From Methylococcaceae bacterium (lineage in GTDB: Bacteria; Pseudomonadota; Gammaproteobacteria; Methylococcales; Methylococcaceae): 8,018 nt of DNA. The stretch is taken from positions 1 to 8,018 of the forward strand of contig JAJRDJ010000308.1 of NCBI GenBank assembly GCA_028678445.1, given 5' to 3'. The position numbers and the translations under genes were made by a program. This document shows, piece by piece, positions 1 through 5,965 of this stretch; positions within the stretch are counted from its first letter, which is position 1, and the number at the start of each line of letters is the position of its first letter. The notes under the pieces were generated by a model. The model searched no databases. It had not been told where the DNA came from and saw nothing but the letters and a program-made list of their open reading frames with translations.

Positions 1-331
1 CCGACCGGGCGAGTCCCCGGCCGAGCGCCCCCGGCTCGGCCAGTTCCGACCGGAACCGGATCAGAACGTCGTGATGGTCGAACTCGTCGAAACCCGGCTC
101 GACGATCCAGTCCCCGGCCGATGGCCCCGATCCAGGGGCCGCCAGGCAGCGTTCGGCGCTCTGCCGGTGGCGGCGGGCCGTCCCCAGCGCGACCCGGCCG
201 ATTCCAAAGCCGCACTCCCTGGCCCAGTCGCCCAGCAGCCGCGCCTGCTCCTCGCCCAGCGGCGACAGCCGGTCGTCATCGTCGGCCCCGAAGCTGGCCT
301 GGCCGTGGCGGACCAGATCAATCCCCGTCAT
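1..331 (-). CDS. histidine phosphatase family protein (partial, C-terminus outside window)
   Basis: The reading frame starts at an ATG at 331 on the minus strand and runs open to the window edge, giving the first 110 residues. Near the N-terminus is LVRHGQ (residues 6-11), the phosphohistidine RHG signature of the histidine phosphatase (phosphoglycerate mutase-like) superfamily. After it come the usual LSPLGEEQA segment and a TARRHRQSAE segment, which sits where this family has its second catalytic arginine. A GGAG ribosome-binding site lies 9 bases before the ATG. Only 15 bases separate it from the stop of the kinase gene upstream, so it is the third gene of the operon. The substrate is unknown. 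By context it could act on a phosphorylated intermediate or CoA-linked metabolite of the pathway, but this is inference. Family assignment is firm; the specific reaction is not. Confidence 0.88.
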   Translation of the reverse strand, partial: MTGIDLVRHGQASFGADDDDRLSPLGEEQARLLGDWARECGFGIGRVALGTARRHRQSAERCLAAPGSGPSAGDWIVEPGFDEFDHHDVLIRFRSELAEPGALGRGLARS

Positions 332-346
332 ATCCGGCCGCTCCGG

Positions 347-1417
347 TTACCGCCTTGACGCGGCGATCAGCCGCTGGCAGCGCTGTTCCAGGTAGCGGCT
401 GATGTGGCCAAAATGGGCGAAAGCCGGATTTTGGGTCTGGCCGTGAAAATAGCGGTAGTAAATCTGCTGCACGATCACCGCCAGCCGGAACAGGCCATAC
501 AGGGCGTAGAAATCGAAGTGGTCGACCCGGTAACCGGTTTTGCTCCCGTAGTAGTCGATCACTTCCTGACGGGTCAGCATCCCCGGCAAATGGGTCGGCT
601 GGCGGCGCACCCGCTGGAACCAGTCGTCATCGTCGGCCTGCACCCAGTACGCCAGGGTGTTGCCCAAATCCATCAGCGGATCGCCCAGCGTGGCCATTTC
701 CCAGTCCAGCACCCCGATCACCTCGAACGGATTGGCGGGATCGAGCACCACGTTGTCGAAGCGGAAATCGTTGTGAATCAGGCAGGTGGCAACATCGCCG
801 GCCGGCATCCGATCCCTGAGCCAGACCATGACCGCCTCGAAATCGCCCACGTCGGCGGTTTTGGCCCGGCGGTAACGGTCGCTCCAGCCCTCGATCTGGC
901 GCCGCACGTAGCCTTCGCCCTTGCCGAGCCGGTCCAGCCCGGCGGCCCGATAGTCCACTTGGTGCAGTTCGATCAGCCGGTCGATCACGTTCAGGCACAG
1001 TTGGCGGGTGTTCTCGACGCTGAGGTTCAGGCCGTCGGGCAGGTCTTGGCGGGGAATGATGCCGACGATGCGCTCCATGATGTAGAAATCGGCCGCCATG
1101 ATCGCCGGATCGCCGCAGGTCGCCACCACGGTGGGCACGTAGGGATAGACTGGCTTGAGCGCGCTCACGATCGCCGCTTCGCGCAGCATGTCGTGCGCCG
1201 ACTTGGCCTTGTGGCCGAACGGTGGCCGGCGCAGGATCAGGTCGCGATCGGGATAGTGCAGCAGGTAGGTCAGGTTCGACGCCCCGGCCGGAAATTGGCG
1301 AACCTCGGGGGTTCCGGTCAGACCGGGCAGATGGGCCTTGATGAAGGCATCCACCTTCGCGATATCGAGTTCCTCACCTTTACGCACTACACCGGGCTGA
1401 TCGATCAGTTGGGTCAT
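347..1417 (-). CDS. APH-like phosphotransferase, probable 4-hydroxyacyl-CoA kinase (LvaA / ACAD10-11 kinase type)
   Basis: This 356-residue protein has the aminoglycoside phosphotransferase/choline kinase fold. The N-lobe shows FPAGASNLTYLL (42-53) and an LILRRPPFG strand (60-68). The catalytic loop is HNDFRFDN (215-222), with Asp217 as catalytic base, and the metal-binding segment is DWEMATLGDP (238-247). This LRRPP variety of the fold is the one found in bacterial LvaA and in the kinase half of mammalian ACAD10/ACAD11, which phosphorylate the 4-hydroxyl of 4-hydroxyacyl-CoAs; it is not an antibiotic-resistance enzyme. The start at 1417 was preferred over an in-frame ATG at 1495 because GGAG lies 6 bases before it and the extra 26 residues would overlap the acyl-CoA dehydrogenase gene. 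That gene ends 25 bases upstream, so the two are co-transcribed. The substrate chain length cannot be read from the sequence. Confidence 0.9.
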   Translation of the reverse strand: MTQLIDQPGVVRKGEELDIAKVDAFIKAHLPGLTGTPEVRQFPAGASNLTYLLHYPDRDLILRRPPFGHKAKSAHDMLREAAIVSALKPVYPYVPTVVATCGDPAIMAADFYIMERIVGIIPRQDLPDGLNLSVENTRQLCLNVIDRLIELHQVDYRAAGLDRLGKGEGYVRRQIEGWSDRYRRAKTADVGDFEAVMVWLRDRMPAGDVATCLIHNDFRFDNVVLDPANPFEVIGVLDWEMATLGDPLMDLGNTLAYWVQADDDDWFQRVRRQPTHLPGMLTRQEVIDYYGSKTGYRVDHFDFYALYGLFRLAVIVQQIYYRYFHGQTQNPAFAHFGHISRYLEQRCQRLIAASRR

Positions 1418-1442
1418 ATCATTCTCCAGGAGGATGAAGTTC

Positions 1443-2675
1443 TCAGGTCGGCCCGCCGGACCGGGCCTGCTGCCGTTGATATTCCAGTTTGGCAATCAGC
1501 TTGCGATGCACCTCGTCCGGTCCGTCGGCGATCCGCAGCACCCGGGCGTAGGCAAGCAGGGCGGTCAACTCGACATCGTCGGACAGGCCCGCCCCACCAT
1601 GCATCTGGATCGCCGCGTCAATCACCCGCTGCGCCATGCCGGGCGCCACCACCTTGATTTGCGAAATCTCGCTCGTCGCCCCCTTGATCCCGACCGTATC
1701 CATCAGCCAAGCCGCTTTGAGGGTCAGCAGCCGGGCCTGTTCGATCGCCATGCGGGCGTTGGCGACGATGTCGGGGTTACCGCCGAGGCGGGCCAGCGGC
1801 TGGCCGAAGGCAATCCGGCTGGTCGCGCGCTGGCACAACAATTCCAGCGCCCGTTCCGCCGCGCCAATCACCCTCATGCAGTGGTGGATGCGCCCCGGAC
1901 CCAGGCGACCCTGGGCGATCTCGAAGCCGCGGCCCGGCCCGCCGATGACAGCGTCCAGCGGCAAGCGCACGTCGGTAAAGCTGACTTCGCCGTGACCGAA
2001 CGGCGCGTCGTAACTGCCGAACACCGGCAGCATCCGTTCGATCTTCACGCCGGGCGTGTCCAGCGGCGCCAGCACCATCGAATGCCGGCGGTGCTGGTCG
2101 GCGTCGGGATCGGTGAGTCCCATGAAGATCAGCATCTTGCAGTGCGGGTGGCCGATGCCGGAACTCCACCATTTGCGGCCGTCAAGTACGACCTCGTCGC
2201 CCTCGATCCGGGCGGTCGCCCGCATGTTGGTGGCGTCGGAAGACGCGACCTCGGGCTCGGTCATGCAGAACGCCGAGCGGATCTCCCCGGCCAGCAGGGG
2301 TTTCAGCCAGGCGTCTTTCTGGGCCGGGGAGCCGTACTTCACCAGTACTTCCATGTTGCCGGTGTCGGGCGCGTTGCCGTTGAAAACTTCCGGCGCGATG
2401 AGGGAGCAACCGGTGATTTCGGCCAGCGGCGCGTAATCGACGTTGCTCAGGCCGGCGCCGTATTCCACGTCCGGCAGGAACAGGTTCCACAGGCCGGCGG
2501 CTTTGGCTTTGGCTTTCAGTTCTTCCATGACCGGCGGCTGGTTCCACCGGGTCCAGTCGGCGCCGCCGGCGAGCTGCCGGCGATAGATCGGCTCGGCCGG
2601 CAGCACGTGCTCGGCCATGAAGGCGTTCAGGCGTTCGATGTAGTCGCGGGCTCGGGTGGAATAGGCGAAGTCCAT
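1443..2675 (-). CDS. acyl-CoA dehydrogenase family protein, ACAD10/ACAD11-LvaC type
   Basis: This 410-residue protein is full length for the family. It carries the flavin/substrate signature FCMTEPEVASSDATNM (136-151), the middle-domain segment RKWWSSGIGHP (167-177), the C-terminal RIAFGQPLA (287-295) and QMHGGAGLSDD (357-367). In medium-chain acyl-CoA dehydrogenase the catalytic glutamate sits in a YEGT motif. Here the aligned segment is IADGPDEVHR (382-391), placing Asp384 at that position, a hallmark of the ACAD10/11 branch. It probably works with the downstream kinase: the 4-phosphorylated acyl-CoA loses phosphate on the dehydrogenase flavin site and yields an enoyl-CoA for beta-oxidation. 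It is the first gene of the leftward operon and is divergent from a LysR regulator. No strong ribosome-binding site is seen before the ATG at 2675, but the next in-frame methionine lies within conserved sequence. Confidence 0.93.
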   Translation of the reverse strand: MDFAYSTRARDYIERLNAFMAEHVLPAEPIYRRQLAGGADWTRWNQPPVMEELKAKAKAAGLWNLFLPDVEYGAGLSNVDYAPLAEITGCSLIAPEVFNGNAPDTGNMEVLVKYGSPAQKDAWLKPLLAGEIRSAFCMTEPEVASSDATNMRATARIEGDEVVLDGRKWWSSGIGHPHCKMLIFMGLTDPDADQHRRHSMVLAPLDTPGVKIERMLPVFGSYDAPFGHGEVSFTDVRLPLDAVIGGPGRGFEIAQGRLGPGRIHHCMRVIGAAERALELLCQRATSRIAFGQPLARLGGNPDIVANARMAIEQARLLTLKAAWLMDTVGIKGATSEISQIKVVAPGMAQRVIDAAIQMHGGAGLSDDVELTALLAYARVLRIADGPDEVHRKLIAKLEYQRQQARSGGPT

Positions 2676-2705
2676 GAGGTTCGGCTCGAATCGGAAGTTG
2701 CGCTC

Positions 2706-2734
2706 AGCCTACCCCGGCGCCTAGAATCAATCAA
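2706..2734 (-). promoter_or_regulatory. candidate promoter of the acyl-CoA dehydrogenase operon
   Basis: On the minus strand TTGATT (2734-2729) stands 17 bases before TAGGCT (2711-2706), about 30 bases before the dehydrogenase ATG. The -35 box is fair (4 of 6) and the -10 box weak (3 of 6), as is usual for an activator-dependent promoter. The -35 box overlaps the inverted repeat at 2731-2747. This is a prediction from spacing and position only. Confidence 0.3.
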
Positions 2735-2747
2735 ATGAATAGTTTGA
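2731..2747. promoter_or_regulatory. inverted repeat, candidate LysR-type regulator binding site
   Basis: The sequence is TCAAA, seven bases, then TTTGA: a perfect dyad in the 91-bp divergent gap between the regulator and the operon. It overlaps the candidate -35 box of the operon. LysR-type regulators usually bind an A/T-rich dyad in this position, often of the T-N11-A kind; this one is slightly wider. A second, 11-base dyad (TTAAT-C-ATTAA, 2752-2762) lies directly before the regulator start and could serve autoregulation. Confidence 0.4.
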
Positions 2748-2766
2748 ATACTTAATCATTAATTTT

Positions 2767-3675
2767 ATGCATATCAGTCGAATCGATCTGAACCTGTTCG
2801 TGGTGCTGGACGCGATCTACAGCGAAGGCAACATCACCCGCGCCAGCCAGAAACTCAGGTTGACCCAACCGGCGCTCAGCCACGCGCTGGGGCGGCTGCG
2901 GGAGTTGCTGAAGGATCCCTTGTTCGTGCGCCAGGGTGCGACCATGGCTCCCACGCCGCTGACCCGCAGCCTCATCGGACCGGTGCGGCAGGCGTTGCAA
3001 ACCCTGGAACTCAGCGTGCAGGAAAACCCGCGCTTCGATCCCCGCCAGACCCGCCGCACCTTTCATCTGGGCCTGCGCGACGTGTTCGAGGCCACCCTCC
3101 TGCCCCGGTTGGTCCACGCCCTCGAGCAGCAGGCGTCGGAGATTACCCTTGCCAGCGTGCGGGCCGACCGCCGTGCGCTCGAGGCCGATCTGGCCTCAGG
3201 CGCCCTCGACCTGGCCCTGGACATTCCCTTGCCGGTGAGCGAGGCCATCCACCAGCGGCGGGTGGCCCAGGACCGTCTGATTGTCCTCGCCCGCCCGCAT
3301 CATCCCGCGATCCCGGACCAACTGACGCTGGACCTTTATCTCCGCCAGACCCACATCCTGGTCTCGTCACGCCGCCAGGGTCCGGGACTGGAGGATTTCG
3401 AGTTGCATCGGGCCGGACATCGCCGACGGATCGGCTTGCGCTGCCAGCATTATTTCGCCGCCTGCCGGGTGGTCGCACGGACTGACTGGCTGCTGACCAT
3501 GCCGGAACAGTACGCCCGGATCGCCAACGCCCAGTTCGGCAACCATATCCATCCCTTTCCCCTGCCCACCCCACCGCTGGACGTGCAGTTGTACTGGCAC
3601 GCCAACGCCGATCATGACCCGGCCAATCAGTGGCTGCGGGAGCAATGCATCGACTTGTTTGGCAGTGTTGAATGA
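2767..3675 (+). CDS. LysR family transcriptional regulator (NahR/LinR/NodD-like)
   Basis: This 302-residue protein has the standard LysR layout. Residues 1-65 hold the winged helix-turn-helix, with recognition region NITRASQKLRLTQPALSHAL (22-41) and wing segment DPLFVRQGATMAPT (50-63). An effector-binding domain follows, roughly residues 90-295. The opening IDLNLFVVLDAI and the overall length suit the NahR/LinR/NodD subgroup, whose members respond to aromatic or other small organic inducers. It is divergent from the acyl-CoA dehydrogenase operon across 91 bp that contains a perfect dyad, the usual arrangement of a LysR regulator and its target operon. The likely inducer is the operon's substrate or a CoA-linked intermediate; this is inference. 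No Shine-Dalgarno sequence is visible before the ATG at 2767, where the sequence is pure A/T, so translation may be weak. Confidence 0.93.
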   Translation: MHISRIDLNLFVVLDAIYSEGNITRASQKLRLTQPALSHALGRLRELLKDPLFVRQGATMAPTPLTRSLIGPVRQALQTLELSVQENPRFDPRQTRRTFHLGLRDVFEATLLPRLVHALEQQASEITLASVRADRRALEADLASGALDLALDIPLPVSEAIHQRRVAQDRLIVLARPHHPAIPDQLTLDLYLRQTHILVSSRRQGPGLEDFELHRAGHRRRIGLRCQHYFAACRVVARTDWLLTMPEQYARIANAQFGNHIHPFPLPTPPLDVQLYWHANADHDPANQWLREQCIDLFGSVE

Positions 3676-3694
3676 TCGGAACGGTAAGTGTAGC

Positions 3695-3858
3695 AACCTG
3701 CCATCGAAACACGGCAAACCGGCCATCAACGCCATTTTCCGACCGGAATGATCTGCAACTGAAAGGCGTTCAAACCGGAATGATCCGCAACTGAACCGGC
3801 CATCGAACGCACCGAACCGGCCATCGTCGGGTTCGAACCGACATGATCTGCAACTGAA
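3695..3858 (+). repeat. array of seven short direct repeats centred on [AG]ACCG[GA], probable insertion-sequence end
   Basis: Units begin at 3695, 3717, 3741, 3773, 3794, 3815 and 3836, so spacings are 22, 24, 32, 21, 21 and 21 bases. Two unit types alternate. Four read AACCKGCCATC (3695, 3717, 3794, 3815). Three share a 22-base form ending ATGATCYGCAACTGAA (3742-3763, 3774-3795, 3837-3858). Such clustered, helically phased repeats are typical of transposase-binding sites at the ends of IS21-like elements. No transposase is attached in the window. Related repeats in the opposite orientation occur at 7867-7966. The repeats are seen directly; the element family is inference. Confidence 0.6.
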
Positions 3859-3922
3859 ATCTCCGCAGGGGCTAGCGCAGAAAACCCTCGTTTGTTGGAC
3901 GCCGGACCGGTCGCAACCCGCT

Positions 3923-4182
3923 TGTCATTTTTCAAAGTCGACTTCAGCGGATTGTCAAAGAGGATTTCAGCAGGGCGTTTTGGGGCTGACTGCGCTCTGA
4001 CACGCTTCATTCCAGTCGCGCTCGGCGATCGGTGGGTCATGCTACCCCATTGCCGTCGACTTCGACCCTTTGCCACAGGCTGAAGGCGGCTTTGAAGGCG
4101 GCTGCAGTCGACTTTGACCATTTTACTCACCCAGTTCGAGGGAGCGCTGGATCAGTGCCGAAGTCGACTTTGAAAAATGACA
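3923..4182. mobile_element. 260-bp miniature element with 23-bp perfect terminal inverted repeats
   Basis: The left end (3923-3945) and the right end (4160-4182) are perfect 23-base inverted repeats beginning TGTCATTTTTCAAAGTCGAC. Two more copies of the GTCGACTTYGACC core lie inside, at 4055 and 4107, in the same orientation as the right end, with spacings of 52 and 56 bases. A weaker inner copy (TTGTCAAAG, 3952-3960) accompanies the left end. Multiple sub-terminal repeats at both ends suggest a non-autonomous relative of an IS21-type element. No open reading frame of merit lies inside, and no clear target duplication flanks it (ACCCGCT before, GGAGGGT after). An internal deletion of a larger element or a MITE-like unit are both possible. 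Confidence 0.6.
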
Positions 4183-4213
4183 GGAGGGTCAAGTCGGTGC
4201 TGGACGTGCTAAA

Positions 4214-4600
4214 TCATCCCTTAAACGGATCATTTCTGGCGACTTGCTGCCCACGGAATTTTCGGCGGTTCCGGCTTACAACCCCAGTTAGGGGTTTCGC
4301 AGCCTCACCCATCCTCTGGCTGAGCAACGCCTTCAGCCACGGCACACCAGCCTTGAGGCGATGGTGGATCGCGGTATCGCTGATCCGTTCCTCCAACAAC
4401 GTGAAGTTCCCCGCGGTTTCGCGCAGTACCTCGTCAATCCCGCAGTCACCCATCACCACCTGCATCAACGGCTCCGGGGTTTTGATCTTGCGTGACCGAC
4501 AGAACGCTTTGAATTCGAGCGCCAGCTCCCGATAGTTCTCGGGCAGCTCTTGTAAGAAACTTTCAAATGTCGTATCAAGATTTCCGAAAGGCAGGCTCAT
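4214..4600 (-). pseudogene. IS4-family transposase, N-terminal remnant
   Basis: The 128-residue frame resembles the N-terminal domain of IS4-type transposases of about 400-450 residues. It has FLQELPENYRELALEFKAF (15-33), KIKTPEPLMQVVMGDCGID (38-56), LRETAGNFTLLEERISDTAI (58-77) and a PWLKALLSQ segment. Family resemblance ends near residue 100; the tail (SRNRRKFRGQQVARNDPFKG) does not look like transposase, so the DDE catalytic core is missing. The start is convincing: ATG at 4600 preceded by CGGAGGA at 9 bases. The break faces the 260-bp element at 3923-4182, 31 bp away, so loss of the catalytic part probably came with that insertion or a linked deletion. The terminal repeat of the original element could not be identified between 4601 and 4680. 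Confidence 0.75.
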
Positions 4601-4746
4601 CGTGATCGGTCCTCCGATGGCAAGGTTTGTGAGAGAACCTCGAGCCTGCCATTTTTTTATACCTTTTTCAATCCCTTACCCCTTAAGTTGGCGCGTATGG
4701 GTGAAGAGGGATGGGTCCATGCCATTAACCTGTGGAGATTCCCACC

Positions 4747-5448
4747 ATGGTATCCAGACAAACAGCCGGTTCGACATTGCTCGTGGTGATGGCAAAGAAT
4801 GTTCTTCGGGCCTTTCTCCTTTGCGGACTCCTGGTGGGTTGCACCTCCGTACCCCAAATCTATTCCACTTCCCAGTACGAAACGATCTCCCTCAAAACCG
4901 GCGATCTCGAACGAGACGGTTTGGCGATCCTCACTCCGGATACGGTTTGGACTCGGGATGAAGACCGACAGGCTCTGGCCCTTGCGGTCGTGGAGGTGTT
5001 CAGAAACGAACGGCCGGACATTCGGTGTTTGGGGCTACCGGAGACCCTGAATCGCCTCAACCGCGCTGACCGGTCCACCGAATACCGGCAAATGCTCGTC
5101 GAGTACCGTGAGAGCGGGCTATTTCCCAAACCTCTCCTGCAACGGATTGGCCAGGCGGTTGGCACCCGATATGTTGCGCACCTCAAATTAGCCGGTTTCG
5201 ACCAAAGTTATGACACGCGGCTGAGCGCCTTCGGGCTGCGGCTATTGGGCACCAAATACGCCAACGCGCGCCTGTTTCTACAGATTTGGGACACCGAAAC
5301 CGCCACCATTGCCTGGGAAGGATCGGAAGAATCGAACTACGCCATCGACACTGGGATGGAACAATCCATTGCCTTTAAAACCATCGTCGAAGAGATGACC
5401 CGTAATATGATCGCCAATTTGCCGGGAAATCCCCCCAAGAAATCATGA
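4747..5448 (+). CDS. predicted lipoprotein of unknown function
   Basis: From the ATG at 4747 the protein has 233 residues. It opens with a lysine/arginine-bearing n-region, a hydrophobic stretch (about 19-30) and a lipobox LVGC (29-32), so Cys32 is the predicted lipid attachment site. Threonine and serine follow, which does not suggest inner-membrane retention, so an outer-membrane anchor is likely. The mature part is soluble alpha/beta and ends in a run of proline and lysine. I do not recognise a named family; length and layout recall small envelope lipoproteins with a CsgG/LpoB-like fold, but that is only a guess. The start at 4747 has GGAG 9 bases upstream. An in-frame GTG at 4732 lacks such a site, and an ATG at 4789 would give a shorter but still functional signal peptide. 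The gene is monocistronic between two mobile-element scars and looks intact. Confidence 0.8.
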   Translation: MVSRQTAGSTLLVVMAKNVLRAFLLCGLLVGCTSVPQIYSTSQYETISLKTGDLERDGLAILTPDTVWTRDEDRQALALAVVEVFRNERPDIRCLGLPETLNRLNRADRSTEYRQMLVEYRESGLFPKPLLQRIGQAVGTRYVAHLKLAGFDQSYDTRLSAFGLRLLGTKYANARLFLQIWDTETATIAWEGSEESNYAIDTGMEQSIAFKTIVEEMTRNMIANLPGNPPKKS

Positions 5449-5510
5449 GGGGATCGGGGTGGCACGGAATAGGGATCGGGGGCGAGGCATGATCGCCTTC
5501 ACTTCTTGAA

Positions 5511-5752
5511 GGGGTCTGAGGAGCAATGGAACGGAAAACCTTGGTAAAGGCTGAACCTCAGGATTTTCGCTGAAATTCTGGCCCGTCGTCCCGATAGGCT
5601 ACACCCCAGCGAAACGCTCCAATGAGACAGATTTAACGTCTCATTAGGGTTTTATGCGGATATTTTGAGACGCGACTGGATTAGAACCTAGACCCTAATG
5701 AGACAGTTTACAGGCTTAACGAGGTTTTCTGTTCCGTTGCTCCCCAGACCCC
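5511..5752. mobile_element. Tn3-family-derived miniature inverted-repeat element (TIME-like)
   Basis: The element is 242 bp long. The left end (5511-5549) and the right end (5752-5715 on the minus strand) both start GGGGTCTG and contain GGAGCAA, GGAAC and GAAAACC; the right end closes with GTTAAG at exactly 38 bases. This matches the known 38-bp inverted repeat of Tn3, which also begins GGGGTCTGA, holds TGGAACG and GAAAAC and ends GTTAAG. The first 32 bases of the two arms agree at 28 positions. The core has no gene but carries dyads of GTCTCATT/AATGAGAC that resemble resolvase sites. The flanks share only GAA (5508-5510 and 5753-5755) rather than the 5-bp duplication expected of Tn3 transposition, so the copy may be recombinant. 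Confidence 0.8.
5621..5704. repeat. resolvase-site-like dyad cluster inside the miniature element
   Basis: Four copies of a GTCTCA half-site occur: AATGAGAC at 5621-5628, GTCTCATTAGGG at 5638-5649, TGAGAC at 5666-5671 and CCCTAATGAGAC at 5693-5704. The first two make a 25-bp dyad (5621-5645); the second and third make a 34-bp dyad (5638-5671). These lengths equal those of sub-sites III and II of Tn3-type res sites, although here the two dyads overlap instead of being separated. The 12-bp half-sites at 5638 and 5693 are perfect inverted copies. A res remnant is the likely meaning. Confidence 0.5.
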
Positions 5753-5965
5753 GAAACCTACAACCCGGCGCTGTACCGGGGCGGGATTCTCCGCCTGCAC
5801 TACGTCCGCGCTTTGGAGTTGGAATCGTGGCTCGATCTCGTGGCCGTCCGGGGCGAGGTAGTAGTACAGTTCTGGCTCAAGCCCGGCGAGGCGGCGGTGA
5901 CGCTGGGGCCGGGGGAGGAGCAGAAGGAGGAGCGGATACCGGCGCAGTTGAAACGATTCTTGTGA
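5753..5965 (+). pseudogene. 3' remnant of an unidentified gene cut by the Tn3-type end
   Basis: A GC-rich frame with strong G/C third-position bias runs from the outer edge of the Tn3-like right end to a TGA at 5963-5965, giving about 70 residues from ETYNPALYRGG to the C-terminal PAQLKRFL. It includes LRLHYVRALELESWLDLVAV, then VVVQFWLKPGEAAVTLG and a charged tail. There is no start codon with a ribosome-binding site; upstream the frame only crosses the transposon end and meets TAA at 5717. Codon bias and composition say it was a protein end. I do not recognise the family. The missing 5' part is not on the other side of the element, where the lipoprotein gene ends 62 bp away, so a deletion or rearrangement happened at this junction. 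An ATG-started frame over the same DNA is a shadow of it. Confidence 0.5.

Noticed and set aside
404..2738. Two long plus-strand open frames (404-1657 and 1434-2738) opposite the kinase and dehydrogenase genes
   Set aside because: They are antisense shadows produced by GC-rich codon use; their translations are His/Gly/Arg-rich without family features, while the minus-strand proteins have complete motifs.
3829..3845. tRNA T-arm-like GTCGG-GTTCGAA-CCGAC
   Set aside because: The loop register is not that of a T-loop once TTCGA is aligned, there is no acceptor stem, anticodon arm or CCA, and the sequence belongs to the repeat array.
3726..4130. Minus-strand 134-codon frame across the repeat array
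   Set aside because: Its product repeats MAGSV and VADH segments simply because it translates the AACCGG repeats and an element end; no ribosome-binding site or protein-like composition.
4032..4535. Plus-strand 167-codon frame
   Set aside because: It crosses the right end of the 260-bp element and then runs antisense to the IS4 transposase remnant; no coherent protein.
5429..5454. ATCCCC...GGGGAT dyad at the end of the lipoprotein gene as a terminator
   Set aside because: The 14-base loop overlaps the stop codon, the stem is only 6 bp and no T-run follows.
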